Assembly: GCA_024235995.1 (NCBI GenBank)
Contig: JACKLI010000001.1
Coordinates: 186,001 to 250,000 of the forward strand
Origin: Burkholderiaceae bacterium
Lineage (GTDB): Bacteria > Pseudomonadota > Gammaproteobacteria > Burkholderiales > Burkholderiaceae_C
DNA length: 64,000 nucleotides
Direction: 5' to 3'
The notes beneath the pieces were generated by a model, which did no database searches, had not been told where the DNA came from, and saw nothing but the letters and a program-made list of their open reading frames with translations. A program made the position numbers and the translations under genes. This document shows positions 8,474 through 16,845 of the stretch, piece after piece (the first letter of the stretch is position 1; each line of letters starts with the position of its first letter).

Positions 8474-10105
8474 GTGTCCTACGCCTCCGAAACCCGGCGC
8501 CGCCGCACCTTTGCCATCATCTCCCACCCCGACGCCGGTAAAACGACGCTGACCGAAAAGCTGCTGCTGTTCTCGGGCGCCATCCAGATCGCCGGCGCCG
8601 TCAAGGGCCGCAAGGCGAGCCGCCACGCCACCAGCGACTGGATGGAGATCGAGAAGCAGCGCGGCATCTCGGTGGCCTCCAGCGTGATGCAGATGAGCTA
8701 CCGCGATCACGTCATCAACCTGCTGGACACGCCCGGCCACAAGGACTTCAGCGAGGACACCTACCGCGTGCTCACCGCCGTCGATTCGGCGCTGATGGTG
8801 ATCGACGCGGCCAACGGCGTGGAGGCGCAGACGCGCCGCCTGATCGAGGTCTGCCGCCAGAGGGACACGCCCATCATCACCTTCGTGAACAAGATGGACC
8901 GCGAGGTGCGCGACGCGCTGGACATCCTCGACGAGGTGGAGCGCGAGCTGGGCATGCCCTGCTGCCCCATCACCTGGCCCGTGGGCCACGGCAAGAGCTT
9001 CGGCGGCATCATCGATTTGCGCACCCGCACCATGACGGTGTTCCAGGCCGGCACCGAAAAGCGCCCGCAGGACTTCGAGGTCATCCCGCTCACCGAGACC
9101 GACCGGCTGCGCGCGCGCTTCGGCAGCGCGTTCGACGAGGCGCTGGAGAGCATGGAACTGGCCGTCGGCGCATCGGCCGAATGGAACCACGAGCAGTTCC
9201 TGGCGGCCAAGCTCACGCCGGTGTTCTTCGGCTCGGGCGTGAACAACTTCGGCGTGATGGAGGTACTGAACGCCGTGGTGGACATGTCCCCCCCGCCCGG
9301 CCCGCGCACCGCCTGGACCGAGGTGAACCGCCAGCGCGAGGAAGTCACCATCCACCCCGAGGACCCGGGCTTTTCCGGCGTGGTCTTCAAGGTGCAGGCC
9401 AACATGGACGCCAACCACCGCGACCGCATCGCCTTCGTGCGCGTGGCCTCGGGCAAATACGCCCCGGGCATGAAGATGAAGGTGCAGCGCACCGGCAAGG
9501 AGCTGCGCCCGACTTCCGTCGTGACCTTCATGAGCCAGCGCCGCGAAGCGGTGGACGAGGCCTACGCCGGCGACATCATCGGCTTCACCATCCACGGCGG
9601 CGTGCAGCTGGGCGACAGCATCACCGACGGCCCCAGCCTGCAGTTCACCGGCCTGCCCTTCTTCGCGCCCGAGCTGTTCATGACCGTGGTGCTGAAGAAC
9701 CCGCTGCGCACCAAGCAGCTGCAGCAGGGCCTGATGCAGCTGGGCGAGGAAGGCGCCATCCAGGTCTTCAAGCCCGACGCCGGCGGCAACATGCTGCTGG
9801 GCGCCGTGGGCCAACTGCAGTTCGAGGTCGTGCAGCACCGCCTGAAGACCGAGTACGACTGCGACGTGCGCCTGGAAGGCTGCCAGTACACCGGCGCGCG
9901 CTGGATCACGGCCGACACCCCGGCCGAGCTGCGCGAGTTCGAGAACGCCTACCCGCTGCGCATGGCGCACGACGCGGCCGACGCGCTGGCCTACCTGTGC
10001 ACCAGCCCGTACGACGTGCGCCTCGCCCAGGAGCGCTTTCCCAAGATCCACTTCCATCCGCTGCGCGAGCATGCGGGGCTGGCGCTGCAAACCAACGCAG
10101 GATGA
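8474..10105 (+). CDS. prfC: Peptide chain release factor 3
   Basis: GTPase RF3, which removes RF1/RF2 from the ribosome after peptide release. 543 residues from a GTG at 8474; there is no strong ribosome-binding site before it. G-domain motifs: SHPDAGKTTLTEKLL (G1, about 16-30), RGISVASSVM (G2), DTPGHKDF (G3), NKMDRE (G4). The length is typical for the family. The stop overlaps the ATG of the next gene (ATGA at 10102-10105), an odd coupling of a translation factor to an envelope enzyme. Confidence 0.96.
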   Translation: MSYASETRRRRTFAIISHPDAGKTTLTEKLLLFSGAIQIAGAVKGRKASRHATSDWMEIEKQRGISVASSVMQMSYRDHVINLLDTPGHKDFSEDTYRVLTAVDSALMVIDAANGVEAQTRRLIEVCRQRDTPIITFVNKMDREVRDALDILDEVERELGMPCCPITWPVGHGKSFGGIIDLRTRTMTVFQAGTEKRPQDFEVIPLTETDRLRARFGSAFDEALESMELAVGASAEWNHEQFLAAKLTPVFFGSGVNNFGVMEVLNAVVDMSPPPGPRTAWTEVNRQREEVTIHPEDPGFSGVVFKVQANMDANHRDRIAFVRVASGKYAPGMKMKVQRTGKELRPTSVVTFMSQRREAVDEAYAGDIIGFTIHGGVQLGDSITDGPSLQFTGLPFFAPELFMTVVLKNPLRTKQLQQGLMQLGEEGAIQVFKPDAGGNMLLGAVGQLQFEVVQHRLKTEYDCDVRLEGCQYTGARWITADTPAELREFENAYPLRMAHDAADALAYLCTSPYDVRLAQERFPKIHFHPLREHAGLALQTNAG

Positions 10106-13100
10106 GCCAGAGCGACGCTCCCAACAACTTCGATGCGATCCGCATCGTGGCCGCGTTCACGGTGCTCTACAGCCACCAGTTCGCCCTGACCGGCCGGCCC
10201 GAGCCCTCGTTCTTCGGGCTGCACAGCTGGGGCGGCCTGGCGGTCATCGTCTTCTTCGTGGTCAGCGGCTTTCTCGTCACGGGCAGCTGGTACAACGACC
10301 CCAGCGTCCTGCGCTTCGGCGCCCGGCGCGTGCTGCGCCTGTGGCCGGCCCTGACCACGGTGACGGTGCTCACCGCCTACGGCCTGGGCGCCTGGGTCAC
10401 CACGCTGCCGCTGGAGGACTACTGGAAGAACCGGGCCACGCTGGACTATCTGAACATCCTCCGGATGCAGATCTACTACGTCCTGCCCGGCGTGTTCGAG
10501 CACAACCCCTACCCGCGAGGCGTCAACGGCTCGCTCTGGACCATTCCGCTGGAGGTGCGCTGCTACGTCGTCCTGGCCCTCGCCGGGCTGCTGCGGCTGA
10601 TGCGCTGGCGCAGCGTCTGGCTGGCGTGCATCGCGCTGTACATGGCGTGGTTCATCGCCAAAAGCAGCGCCGACATCACCGGCCACGTGCACTACGGCCG
10701 CGAGCTGGGCGCCTTCTTCCTGGCCGGCTCGGCCCTGTTCGTGCTGCGCGAACACTGGGAGCACCGGCCGCGGGCCTGGCTGCTCGGCCTGGGCGGCGTG
10801 GCGGCGCTGCTGTGGGCGCTCGGCTGGCGCTACACCGCCACGCTGGCCTTCATCCCGCTGCTGGTGCTGTACGCGGGCACGCGCTCGACGCCGGTGCTGC
10901 GGCGCTTCGGCCGCTTCGGCGACCCATCGTATGGCGCCTACCTGATCGCGTTTCCGGTGCAGCAGACGGTGATCCATTTCCTGTACCCGTCGTTCGACTT
11001 CACGGCGACGCTGATCATGGCGACGGGGCTCACTTTCGCCCTGGCCTATGCCTCATGGCACGTCATCGAAAAGCCCGCGCTGCGCCTGAAGCCCCGCCGC
11101 CGCCCGCCCTCGCCGCTGCAGGGTGGCGATCTCCACCCGAGCGGGCACGGCGCGCCGTTCAAGCCCAGCCGCGCCGGGCTGCCGCTGGCCATCCTGTCCT
11201 GCATGCTCGCCATCGCGGCGCAGACCTCCTACGCCGTCCAGGCCTACACCGACACCCTCGAACGGTTGGCCCAAATCCTTCCCGCCGTGGGCGCGGCGCT
11301 GCTGCTGTGCGCCGCCCTCGCCCTGGCCGGAAGGGTCCGGCACACGCTGCTGCGGCGCGGCCTGCAAACGGCCCTGGTAGCGGCCGCCCTGGCCTTCGCC
11401 ATCACCACCCTGGTCGCCGCCATCGGATACCTGGAGACCGGCACCATCCCGCGCGTGCAGCAACTGCACGGCCTCACCTGGGACATCGTGGGGCCCAGCA
11501 TCCTGGAGATCGCGCGCGGCCACGCGATTGCGCTGGCCCTCGGCCTGGCCTTGCTGGTGCCCGCGCTGCTGTTGCTGCGCCTGCTGCTGCGCCGTGCCCG
11601 CCGCTTGCCGATCCGGCTGGCGCCCCTCGCGGCCCTGGGCCTGGCCCTGCTCGCCACCGGGCTGTGGGCGGCGCGCCAGGGCGCCAGCCAGGATGCCCCG
11701 TTCATCGCCACCCAGCTCTTCCAATCCGACCTGGACGCCGGACAAGTCCTGTCCGAGCAAGCGCTGCAGGCGGAAGCCCGCTTCTTCAACACCTATCGAC
11801 ACGACCTGGCCGAGACCGAGGGGCCGCCGCGCTGGCCCGACATCCTCGCCCGATTGCAGGGCAGCAACGTCATCTGGCTGGTGCTGGAATCGGTGCGCGC
11901 CAAGGACATGCCGCTGTATGGCGGCGCCGCCGACATGCCCCACTTCATGCAGGCGCGCGAGCACATGATCCTGCTCGATCACCTGTACGTGCAAGACCCC
12001 CGGTCGAGCAAGGCGTACACGCAGATGGAGCTGGGGCGCTTCAGCCTGCTGTCCTGGGACACCTATGCCAACAACCTGCCGTGGATGTTTCCCAAGGACG
12101 GGCTGGCCGCGCACCTGGACCGGCTGGGGTATTCGACCACCGCGCTGTCCAACACGGACGCCAACTACGACAACAACGAGTTGTTCCAGAAGCTTCACGG
12201 CTACCGGCACACGATGTACCGGCAGGCAATCAACCCCGGATCGCCCAACGCGGACGACCTGAAGCTGCTCGAACACGCGGAGCGCACCATGGGCAAGGCC
12301 CGCGCGCCTTTCTACATGATGCTCTGGCCCATCCAAACCCATCACCCCTATGGACGGGAATACTGGTCAAGGGAATGGGGAAAAAACACGAGCCAGGCCA
12401 GTGACCCCTCGGTCGGCTCGGCGACCGATCATGACCGCTACCTGAAGGCCCTGCACGAGGCGGACGACTGGTTCGGGCGCTTGCTGGCCATCCTGAAGGC
12501 CAAGGGCCTGGACGAGAACACGACGATCATCGTCACCGGCGACCATGGCCAGGCCTTCCGCGAGCACGAGCCCGGCAACGGCTTTCACGGCAACGGCGTC
12601 TATGAGGAGTCGGTGCACGTGCCCGGCATCGTCTACAGCCCGCAGATCAACGGCCTGCAGCGCGATGAACGCTACCTCCGGCTGCTGGACATCCCCGCGA
12701 CCATCCTCGATATCGCCTCCGGCAAGGATTACCTCTTCAACGACGGCCGCTCGATCTTCAGGAACTACCGGCATGACATGCCCATCTTCCTGTTCAATTC
12801 GTGGGCCGGCGCCATCGGCATCATCCAGGACGGCCACAAGCTGTGGCGCAGGACCCGGTCGCCCAAGGAGGTGTTCTTCGCCTCCATGCGCGAGATCCAG
12901 GACCACCCCGGCAAGGAGCGCCAGCGCCTTCGCCCCGGCGACGGCGCCACCCAGTTGCGCATGCTGGGCGATTGGGAAACCGCCATGACGACCCGCTCCG
13001 TACGGCTGCTGAGCCAGACCGCGTCGGAGCAGCCGCCGCTGAACGACGTGGTGCGGGTGTATTGCGACGACGGCCACGGATTCCGTGAGGAACTCAAGGG

Positions 13101-13470
13101 CTACGCGCCGTTTGCCGGGCTTTCGGGCCAGGTTGTCATCCCCCTCAACCACCCATGCCGCGCGCTGAGGATCGCGCCGATCAAGGCCACGACCCTATCG
13201 AAAAATGCCTACCTCAAGCTGGACATCGCCGACCTGCAGGTGCTCGGCGACAAAAAGTCATGGGCGCTCGACGACATGGAGCTCGTCGCGTCCAACGCCA
13301 TGGAAACCATCAACCCATCCGAATTCCGCATCACCTCGGAATCGCCTTTCGTCGATTACCGCCTGGACGCCCGCAACCACGACATCAAGCAGGTGACGCT
13401 GGACGTCACCTACGCCTGGGGACACCGGCAGGCTGGCTCCGATGAAGCCCCAACACCGGCCACGCCATGA
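10102..13470 (+). CDS. Two-domain membrane protein: acyltransferase-3 fused to a sulfatase/phosphoglycerol-transferase-like domain
   Basis: 1122 residues. Residues 1 to about 340 form an OafA/NolL-type acyltransferase-3 domain with several membrane helices, the R-x10-H motif (R14...H25) and GSLWTIPLEVRCY. Residues about 360-540 contain a second set of hydrophobic helices. From about 590 a periplasmic alkaline-phosphatase/sulfatase superfamily domain follows: WLVLESVRAKDMPLYG, the probable nucleophile region DPRSSKAYT, the metal site TGDHGQ (812-817) and GFHGNGVYEESVHVPG (H829). It probably O-acylates and adds or removes a phospho- or sulfo-group on an envelope glycan or lipid. Substrate unknown. 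The start overlaps prfC and the end overlaps the HAD gene, both as ATGA. Confidence 0.88.
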   Translation: MSQSDAPNNFDAIRIVAAFTVLYSHQFALTGRPEPSFFGLHSWGGLAVIVFFVVSGFLVTGSWYNDPSVLRFGARRVLRLWPALTTVTVLTAYGLGAWVTTLPLEDYWKNRATLDYLNILRMQIYYVLPGVFEHNPYPRGVNGSLWTIPLEVRCYVVLALAGLLRLMRWRSVWLACIALYMAWFIAKSSADITGHVHYGRELGAFFLAGSALFVLREHWEHRPRAWLLGLGGVAALLWALGWRYTATLAFIPLLVLYAGTRSTPVLRRFGRFGDPSYGAYLIAFPVQQTVIHFLYPSFDFTATLIMATGLTFALAYASWHVIEKPALRLKPRRRPPSPLQGGDLHPSGHGAPFKPSRAGLPLAILSCMLAIAAQTSYAVQAYTDTLERLAQILPAVGAALLLCAALALAGRVRHTLLRRGLQTALVAAALAFAITTLVAAIGYLETGTIPRVQQLHGLTWDIVGPSILEIARGHAIALALGLALLVPALLLLRLLLRRARRLPIRLAPLAALGLALLATGLWAARQGASQDAPFIATQLFQSDLDAGQVLSEQALQAEARFFNTYRHDLAETEGPPRWPDILARLQGSNVIWLVLESVRAKDMPLYGGAADMPHFMQAREHMILLDHLYVQDPRSSKAYTQMELGRFSLLSWDTYANNLPWMFPKDGLAAHLDRLGYSTTALSNTDANYDNNELFQKLHGYRHTMYRQAINPGSPNADDLKLLEHAERTMGKARAPFYMMLWPIQTHHPYGREYWSREWGKNTSQASDPSVGSATDHDRYLKALHEADDWFGRLLAILKAKGLDENTTIIVTGDHGQAFREHEPGNGFHGNGVYEESVHVPGIVYSPQINGLQRDERYLRLLDIPATILDIASGKDYLFNDGRSIFRNYRHDMPIFLFNSWAGAIGIIQDGHKLWRRTRSPKEVFFASMREIQDHPGKERQRLRPGDGATQLRMLGDWETAMTTRSVRLLSQTASEQPPLNDVVRVYCDDGHGFREELKGYAPFAGLSGQVVIPLNHPCRALRIAPIKATTLSKNAYLKLDIADLQVLGDKKSWALDDMELVASNAMETINPSEFRITSESPFVDYRLDARNHDIKQVTLDVTYAWGHRQAGSDEAPTPATP

Positions 13471-14288
13471 CGCCCTTGAGTGATTGGCCCGGCGGCATGG
13501 CCGCCCTCGTGGGTGTCTTCACCGACATCGACGACACCCTCACCACCGACGGCGCCATCACCGCCGACGCGCTGGCGGCCCTGGCCGCGCTCAAGAGCGC
13601 CGGCCTGCACGTGATCCCCATCACCGGCCGGCCCGTGGGCTGGAGCGCGCCCTTTGCCGCCACGTGGCCCGTGGACGCCATCGTGGCCGAGAACGGCGCG
13701 GTGGCCCTGGTTCCGCAGGATTTCGATCAAATCGGCCTGCAGCCGGCATCCGACATGCCAAGGCAGCTATCAAAAATATACCAACAGGATGCCGCCACGC
13801 GCGCCAGCAACCACGCGCGCATGCAGCAGGTGCTGGCCCAGATCGAGGCCACGGTGCCGGGCGCGCGGCGCGCGCGGGACTCGGGCGGGCGCGAGTGCGA
13901 CATCGCCATCGACCACAGCGAGTTCACGCACCTGCCCCAGGCCGCCATCGACCGCTGCGTGGCGCTGATGCGCGCCGCGGGCATGAACGCCACCGTCAGC
14001 TCCATCCACATCAACGGCTGGTACGGCGCGCACAACAAGTGGCAGGGCGCGTGCTGGATCGTGCGCGAGCTGCTGGGGCGCGCGTTGGCGGCCGAAGTCG
14101 ACCGCTGGGTCTACGTGGGCGACTCGACCAACGACCAGCTGATGTTCGAGCACTTCACGCACAGCGTGGGCGTGGCCAACATCGCGCGCTTCGTGCCGCA
14201 GCTGGCCACGCTGCCGCGCTACGTCACCCGTGGCGAGCGGGGCGCGGGCTTTGCGGAGCTGGCGCGCGCGCTGCTGGAGCGGCGCTGA
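13467..14288 (+). CDS. HAD-superfamily (IIB, mannosyl-3-phosphoglycerate phosphatase-like) hydrolase
   Basis: 273-residue HAD phosphatase. Motif I is FTDIDDTLTTDG (about 18-29), motif II the T in VIPITGRP, and motif IV VYVGDSTNDQLMF with the acidic pair binding Mg2+. The cap type and the AENGAVAL segment fit subclass IIB. Likely dephosphorylates a sugar phosphate or phosphoglycerate; exact substrate unknown. The start overlaps the acyltransferase/sulfatase gene. Residues about 86-105 (FDQIGLQPASDMPRQLSKIY) are encoded by a dispersed repeat. The 3' end overlaps the convergent membrane-protein gene by 65 bases. Confidence 0.85.
   Translation: MTPLSDWPGGMAALVGVFTDIDDTLTTDGAITADALAALAALKSAGLHVIPITGRPVGWSAPFAATWPVDAIVAENGAVALVPQDFDQIGLQPASDMPRQLSKIYQQDAATRASNHARMQQVLAQIEATVPGARRARDSGGRECDIAIDHSEFTHLPQAAIDRCVALMRAAGMNATVSSIHINGWYGAHNKWQGACWIVRELLGRALAAEVDRWVYVGDSTNDQLMFEHFTHSVGVANIARFVPQLATLPRYVTRGERGAGFAELARALLERR
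13721..13782 (-). repeat. Dispersed short repeat inside the HAD phosphatase gene
   Basis: On the minus strand: TTTTTGATAGCTGCCTTGGC, then GATGCCGGCTGCAGGCCGAT and TTGATC. It matches the intergenic copies in core and 3' block but lies in antisense orientation to the host gene and is translated through. Confidence 0.75.
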
Positions 14289-14895
14289 CCGAGGCGGCCC
14301 GCACCGCGGCCACCGCGGCCGCGCGTGCCAGGTTCTCGCGGCGCACCTGCTGCCACCCCACCCAGGTCAGCCAGACCGCAGCGATTAACGCGGCTACGCC
14401 GATCAGCCACTGGCCCAGGCGCACCTGGTCGTCCAGCAGATAGGCGTTGCACAGGCGCAGCGGCGAGTCGACGTAGAGCGAGCCCACCACCGCCATCATG
14501 GGCAGTACGTTGCCCAAAAAGAAAAACTGCAGCACCAGCCCTGCCGGACGCCAGGACAGGCGCAACGCGGCGCCCGCAAGCAGCAGCGCGGCCAGCTTGG
14601 CCCCTTCCACTTCGGGGCGCAGCAGAGCCAGGTCCAGCACGCGCGGCACCATCAGCACCGCCAGCGCCAGCGCCACCCCCAGCAGCCCGGCGATACCATG
14701 CGCGTTGCAGCGCGCGACAAGCGCGCGCGTGCGCGCCGGTAAGGCCGCCGCCAGCAGCGCGCCGGCCGCCATCCACAGCAGAAACTGCAGCATCATGTGG
14801 CGCCACATGCCGGCTTCCATGGCGTGGCGCACGGGCGCAACAGCCAGCACTGCCAGCAGGGCCGCGCCGACGAGGGCCTGGGCGCGTGCGTTCAC
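14224..14895 (-). CDS. Multi-pass membrane protein, possibly CtaG-like oxidase-assembly protein
   Basis: 223 residues from a GTG at 14895 that overlaps the stop of the SCO gene. At least five hydrophobic helices are visible, with a helix carrying HAMEAGMWRHMMLQFLLWMA that recalls the CtaG/caa3 family, and a charged Ala/Arg/Pro-rich tail. It closes the cbb3-type oxidase operon, so a role in oxidase or copper assembly is a reasonable inference, not a demonstrated one. The tail is encoded antisense to the end of the HAD gene (65-base overlap). Confidence 0.65.
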   Translation of the reverse strand: MNARAQALVGAALLAVLAVAPVRHAMEAGMWRHMMLQFLLWMAAGALLAAALPARTRALVARCNAHGIAGLLGVALALAVLMVPRVLDLALLRPEVEGAKLAALLLAGAALRLSWRPAGLVLQFFFLGNVLPMMAVVGSLYVDSPLRLCNAYLLDDQVRLGQWLIGVAALIAAVWLTWVGWQQVRRENLARAAAVAAVRAASVSAAPAARAPAPQSPRPARHG

Positions 14896-15542
14896 AGCAA
14901 GTCCTTGTGCTCGCCCTGGCGCGCCAGGTGGCGGGCGTAGTCCAGCGCCAGCTGCTGCTCCGCCAGGTCGAACACGCGCACCATCCGTCCGCGCGCGTCG
15001 AACACCAGCAGCGCGGCGTTGTGCTCGAAGTCGCCGCGGCCGTCGGGCACCACCACCACGCCCAGGCTGCGCAGCAGGACCTGCTGCTGGGCCGCGTCGG
15101 GCACGCGCACGAAGCGCCACAGCCCGGGCTGCGCCTTCAGGCCCTGGGCGTAGGTCTTCAGCGCCGCCGGGTCGTCGTGCGCGCCGTCGAAGCTGATCGA
15201 CAGCAGGCGCACGCCGCCGGGCTGGCCGGCCCGGGCGTCGGCCAGCAGCGCATCCTGCAGCTGCTGAAAGCTGCCGCCCAGGGTGCGGCACACGGTGAGG
15301 CAGCGGGTGTAGAAAAAGTCGACGATGGTGACACCGCCGTGCCGGGCCAGCAGCTGCGGCAGCTCCAGCTCGCCCACGTCCGGGCCTTGCGCCACGACGC
15401 GCGGCGCGGCCACGGGCTGGAGGGCCACCTCCAGGCGGCGCGCGCCCTCGTCGGTCCAGACCTGGAAGCCGTGCGTCAGCCAGGCGGCGGCACTCCAGCC
15501 GCACAGGACGAGCAAGGCGCTGGCAACGAGGGTGCGCCACAT
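14892..15542 (-). CDS. SCO1/SenC-family copper chaperone / thioredoxin-like protein
   Basis: 216 residues with an N-terminal membrane anchor (ASALLVLCGWSAAAWLT) and a periplasmic thioredoxin fold. The copper-binding motif is CLTVC in VDFFYTRCLTVCRTLGG; the distal family His is probably in GDFEHNAALLVFDARG. SCO proteins deliver copper to the CuA or CuB centre of haem-copper oxidases. It sits in the cbb3-type operon, 25 bases after the cytochrome c gene, in keeping with copper delivery to CcoN. Confidence 0.88.
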   Translation of the reverse strand: MWRTLVASALLVLCGWSAAAWLTHGFQVWTDEGARRLEVALQPVAAPRVVAQGPDVGELELPQLLARHGGVTIVDFFYTRCLTVCRTLGGSFQQLQDALLADARAGQPGGVRLLSISFDGAHDDPAALKTYAQGLKAQPGLWRFVRVPDAAQQQVLLRSLGVVVVPDGRGDFEHNAALLVFDARGRMVRVFDLAEQQLALDYARHLARQGEHKDLL

Positions 15543-15567
15543 GCTGCGCTCCGGCAGTGTCCGCGGC

Positions 15568-16167
15568 CTACTTCATCAGCGCCTTGAGCGCCGCCCCGCC
15601 TTCGAACGGCGTGGTGCGCGCGGCGCCGGCCTTGCGCTCGGCCTCGAACACGCTGGCCTCGATGGGCTCGGACTTGTTGCTCCAGGCCCCGCGGACGTAG
15701 CTGGCCACGCCGGCCAGCTCGGCGTCGCTCAGCTGATGGAACGAGGGCATCTGGCCGGAAAACTTCTGGCCTTCCACCTCGATCTCGCCCGTGATGCCGT
15801 GCAGCAGGATGTTGGCCACGATGCGCGGCTCGCCTTGCACCCATTCCGAGCCGTCCAGCGGCGGAAACACGCCCGGCAGGCCCTTGCCCGTGGCCTGGTG
15901 GCAGGCGGCGCACTGGGCCGCGAAGATGGCCTTGCCGTCGACCTTGCCGCCGGCGGCGCCCGGCTGCGGCCCCGCCAGGTCGGCCAGCGTGCGCTCGTCG
16001 CCGTAGCGGGAGTTGGTCAGCGGCTCGGACAGGAAGATGTAGAGCACGCCGAAGACCACCATGCCCAGCGTGACCAGCACCGCGGCCAGCGGGATGGGGC
16101 GGATGCGCTCCTCGGGGTCGACGTTCTCGCGCTCCTGGGCGCGCATGCTGTCGTGATGTTCGGACAT
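15568..16167 (-). CDS. Membrane-anchored monohaem cytochrome c of a cbb3-type oxidase
   Basis: 199 residues: a cytoplasmic N-terminus (EERIRPIP), one membrane helix (PLAAVLVTLGMVVFGVLYIFL, about 26-46) and a single class I cytochrome c domain with haem site CAACH in FAAQCAACHQATGKGLPG and a distal Met in SGQMPSFHQLSD. It occupies the position of the di-haem CcoP but has only one CxxCH, so it is probably a reduced functional replacement. 60 bases separate it from ccoO. Confidence 0.88.
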   Translation of the reverse strand: MSEHHDSMRAQERENVDPEERIRPIPLAAVLVTLGMVVFGVLYIFLSEPLTNSRYGDERTLADLAGPQPGAAGGKVDGKAIFAAQCAACHQATGKGLPGVFPPLDGSEWVQGEPRIVANILLHGITGEIEVEGQKFSGQMPSFHQLSDAELAGVASYVRGAWSNKSEPIEASVFEAERKAGAARTTPFEGGAALKALMK

Positions 16168-16227
16168 GGATGGGACTCCTCTGGCTTGGGGCGGGACCGC
16201 CGGGGGCAGCGGCGGCCTGGGCTCACG

Positions 16228-16845
16228 TCATTGGCCGGCCTTGGGCGCCGCACCGCCCTTGGGCTCGGGCGGCAGGATGGGGTAGGTGTGGTTCATCCCC
16301 TGCAGGTATTTCACCAGGTCCACCGCCTCGGGCCTGGCCACCACCACCTTGTTCTGCGGCTGGTAGTCGGGCGGCAGCTTGACCACCACCTCGTCCGGGT
16401 CGGCCTTGTCCTTGACCTCGAACAGGAAGGGGTACGAGGGCATGATCGAGCCCGGCACGTAGGCGCGCGGCTGGTAGAGATGGCCCAGGTTCCAGTCCAT
16501 GCTGGGCTGGCGCACGCCGATGTTGAACAGGTCGGGCCCGGTGCGCATGCTGCCCAGCAGGTGCGGGTTGTCGTAGTAGTAGTCGCCCGGCACCGAGACC
16601 CGGCCCCAGCCGCGCTCGGCGTCGGCGGGGGCGAAGCTGCGGTCGCGCGGCTGCTGGCTGTGGCAGTACACGCAGCCGTTGGCGATGTAGACGTTGCGCC
16701 CGCGCAGCTGCGCGCTGGTGTAGGGCTTGAGGCCCTCGGGCGGCTTGACGTCGCTCACCTGGATGTAGGGCATCACGATCAGGGCGGACACCGCGATGCC
16801 CAGGGTGACCATGGCACCGGCGGTCAGCTTGACTTCATTTTCCAT
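16228..16845 (-). CDS. ccoO: cbb3-type cytochrome c oxidase subunit II
   Basis: 205 residues with one N-terminal membrane helix (TAGAMVTLGIAVSALIVMPYI) and a periplasmic monohaem cytochrome c domain with CVYCH in NGCVYCHSQQPRDRSFAPAD and a distal Met in SIMPSYPFLF. It passes electrons to the CcoN active site. The ATG at 16845 overlaps the end of ccoN by 11 bases. The C-terminal DLVKYLQGMNHTYPILPPEP is typical of this variant. A Pro/Lys tail ends the protein. Confidence 0.94.
   Translation of the reverse strand: MENEVKLTAGAMVTLGIAVSALIVMPYIQVSDVKPPEGLKPYTSAQLRGRNVYIANGCVYCHSQQPRDRSFAPADAERGWGRVSVPGDYYYDNPHLLGSMRTGPDLFNIGVRQPSMDWNLGHLYQPRAYVPGSIMPSYPFLFEVKDKADPDEVVVKLPPDYQPQNKVVVARPEAVDLVKYLQGMNHTYPILPPEPKGGAAPKAGQ

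Noticed and set aside
8432..10090. 552-codon frame antisense to prfC
   Set aside because: Composition is repetitive (His/Gln/Val/Ala), without motifs, while the plus-strand RF3 has every GTPase motif.
11053..12345. 430-codon frame antisense to the acyltransferase/sulfatase gene
   Set aside because: No recognisable motif; the sense frame carries intact catalytic motifs across the same span.
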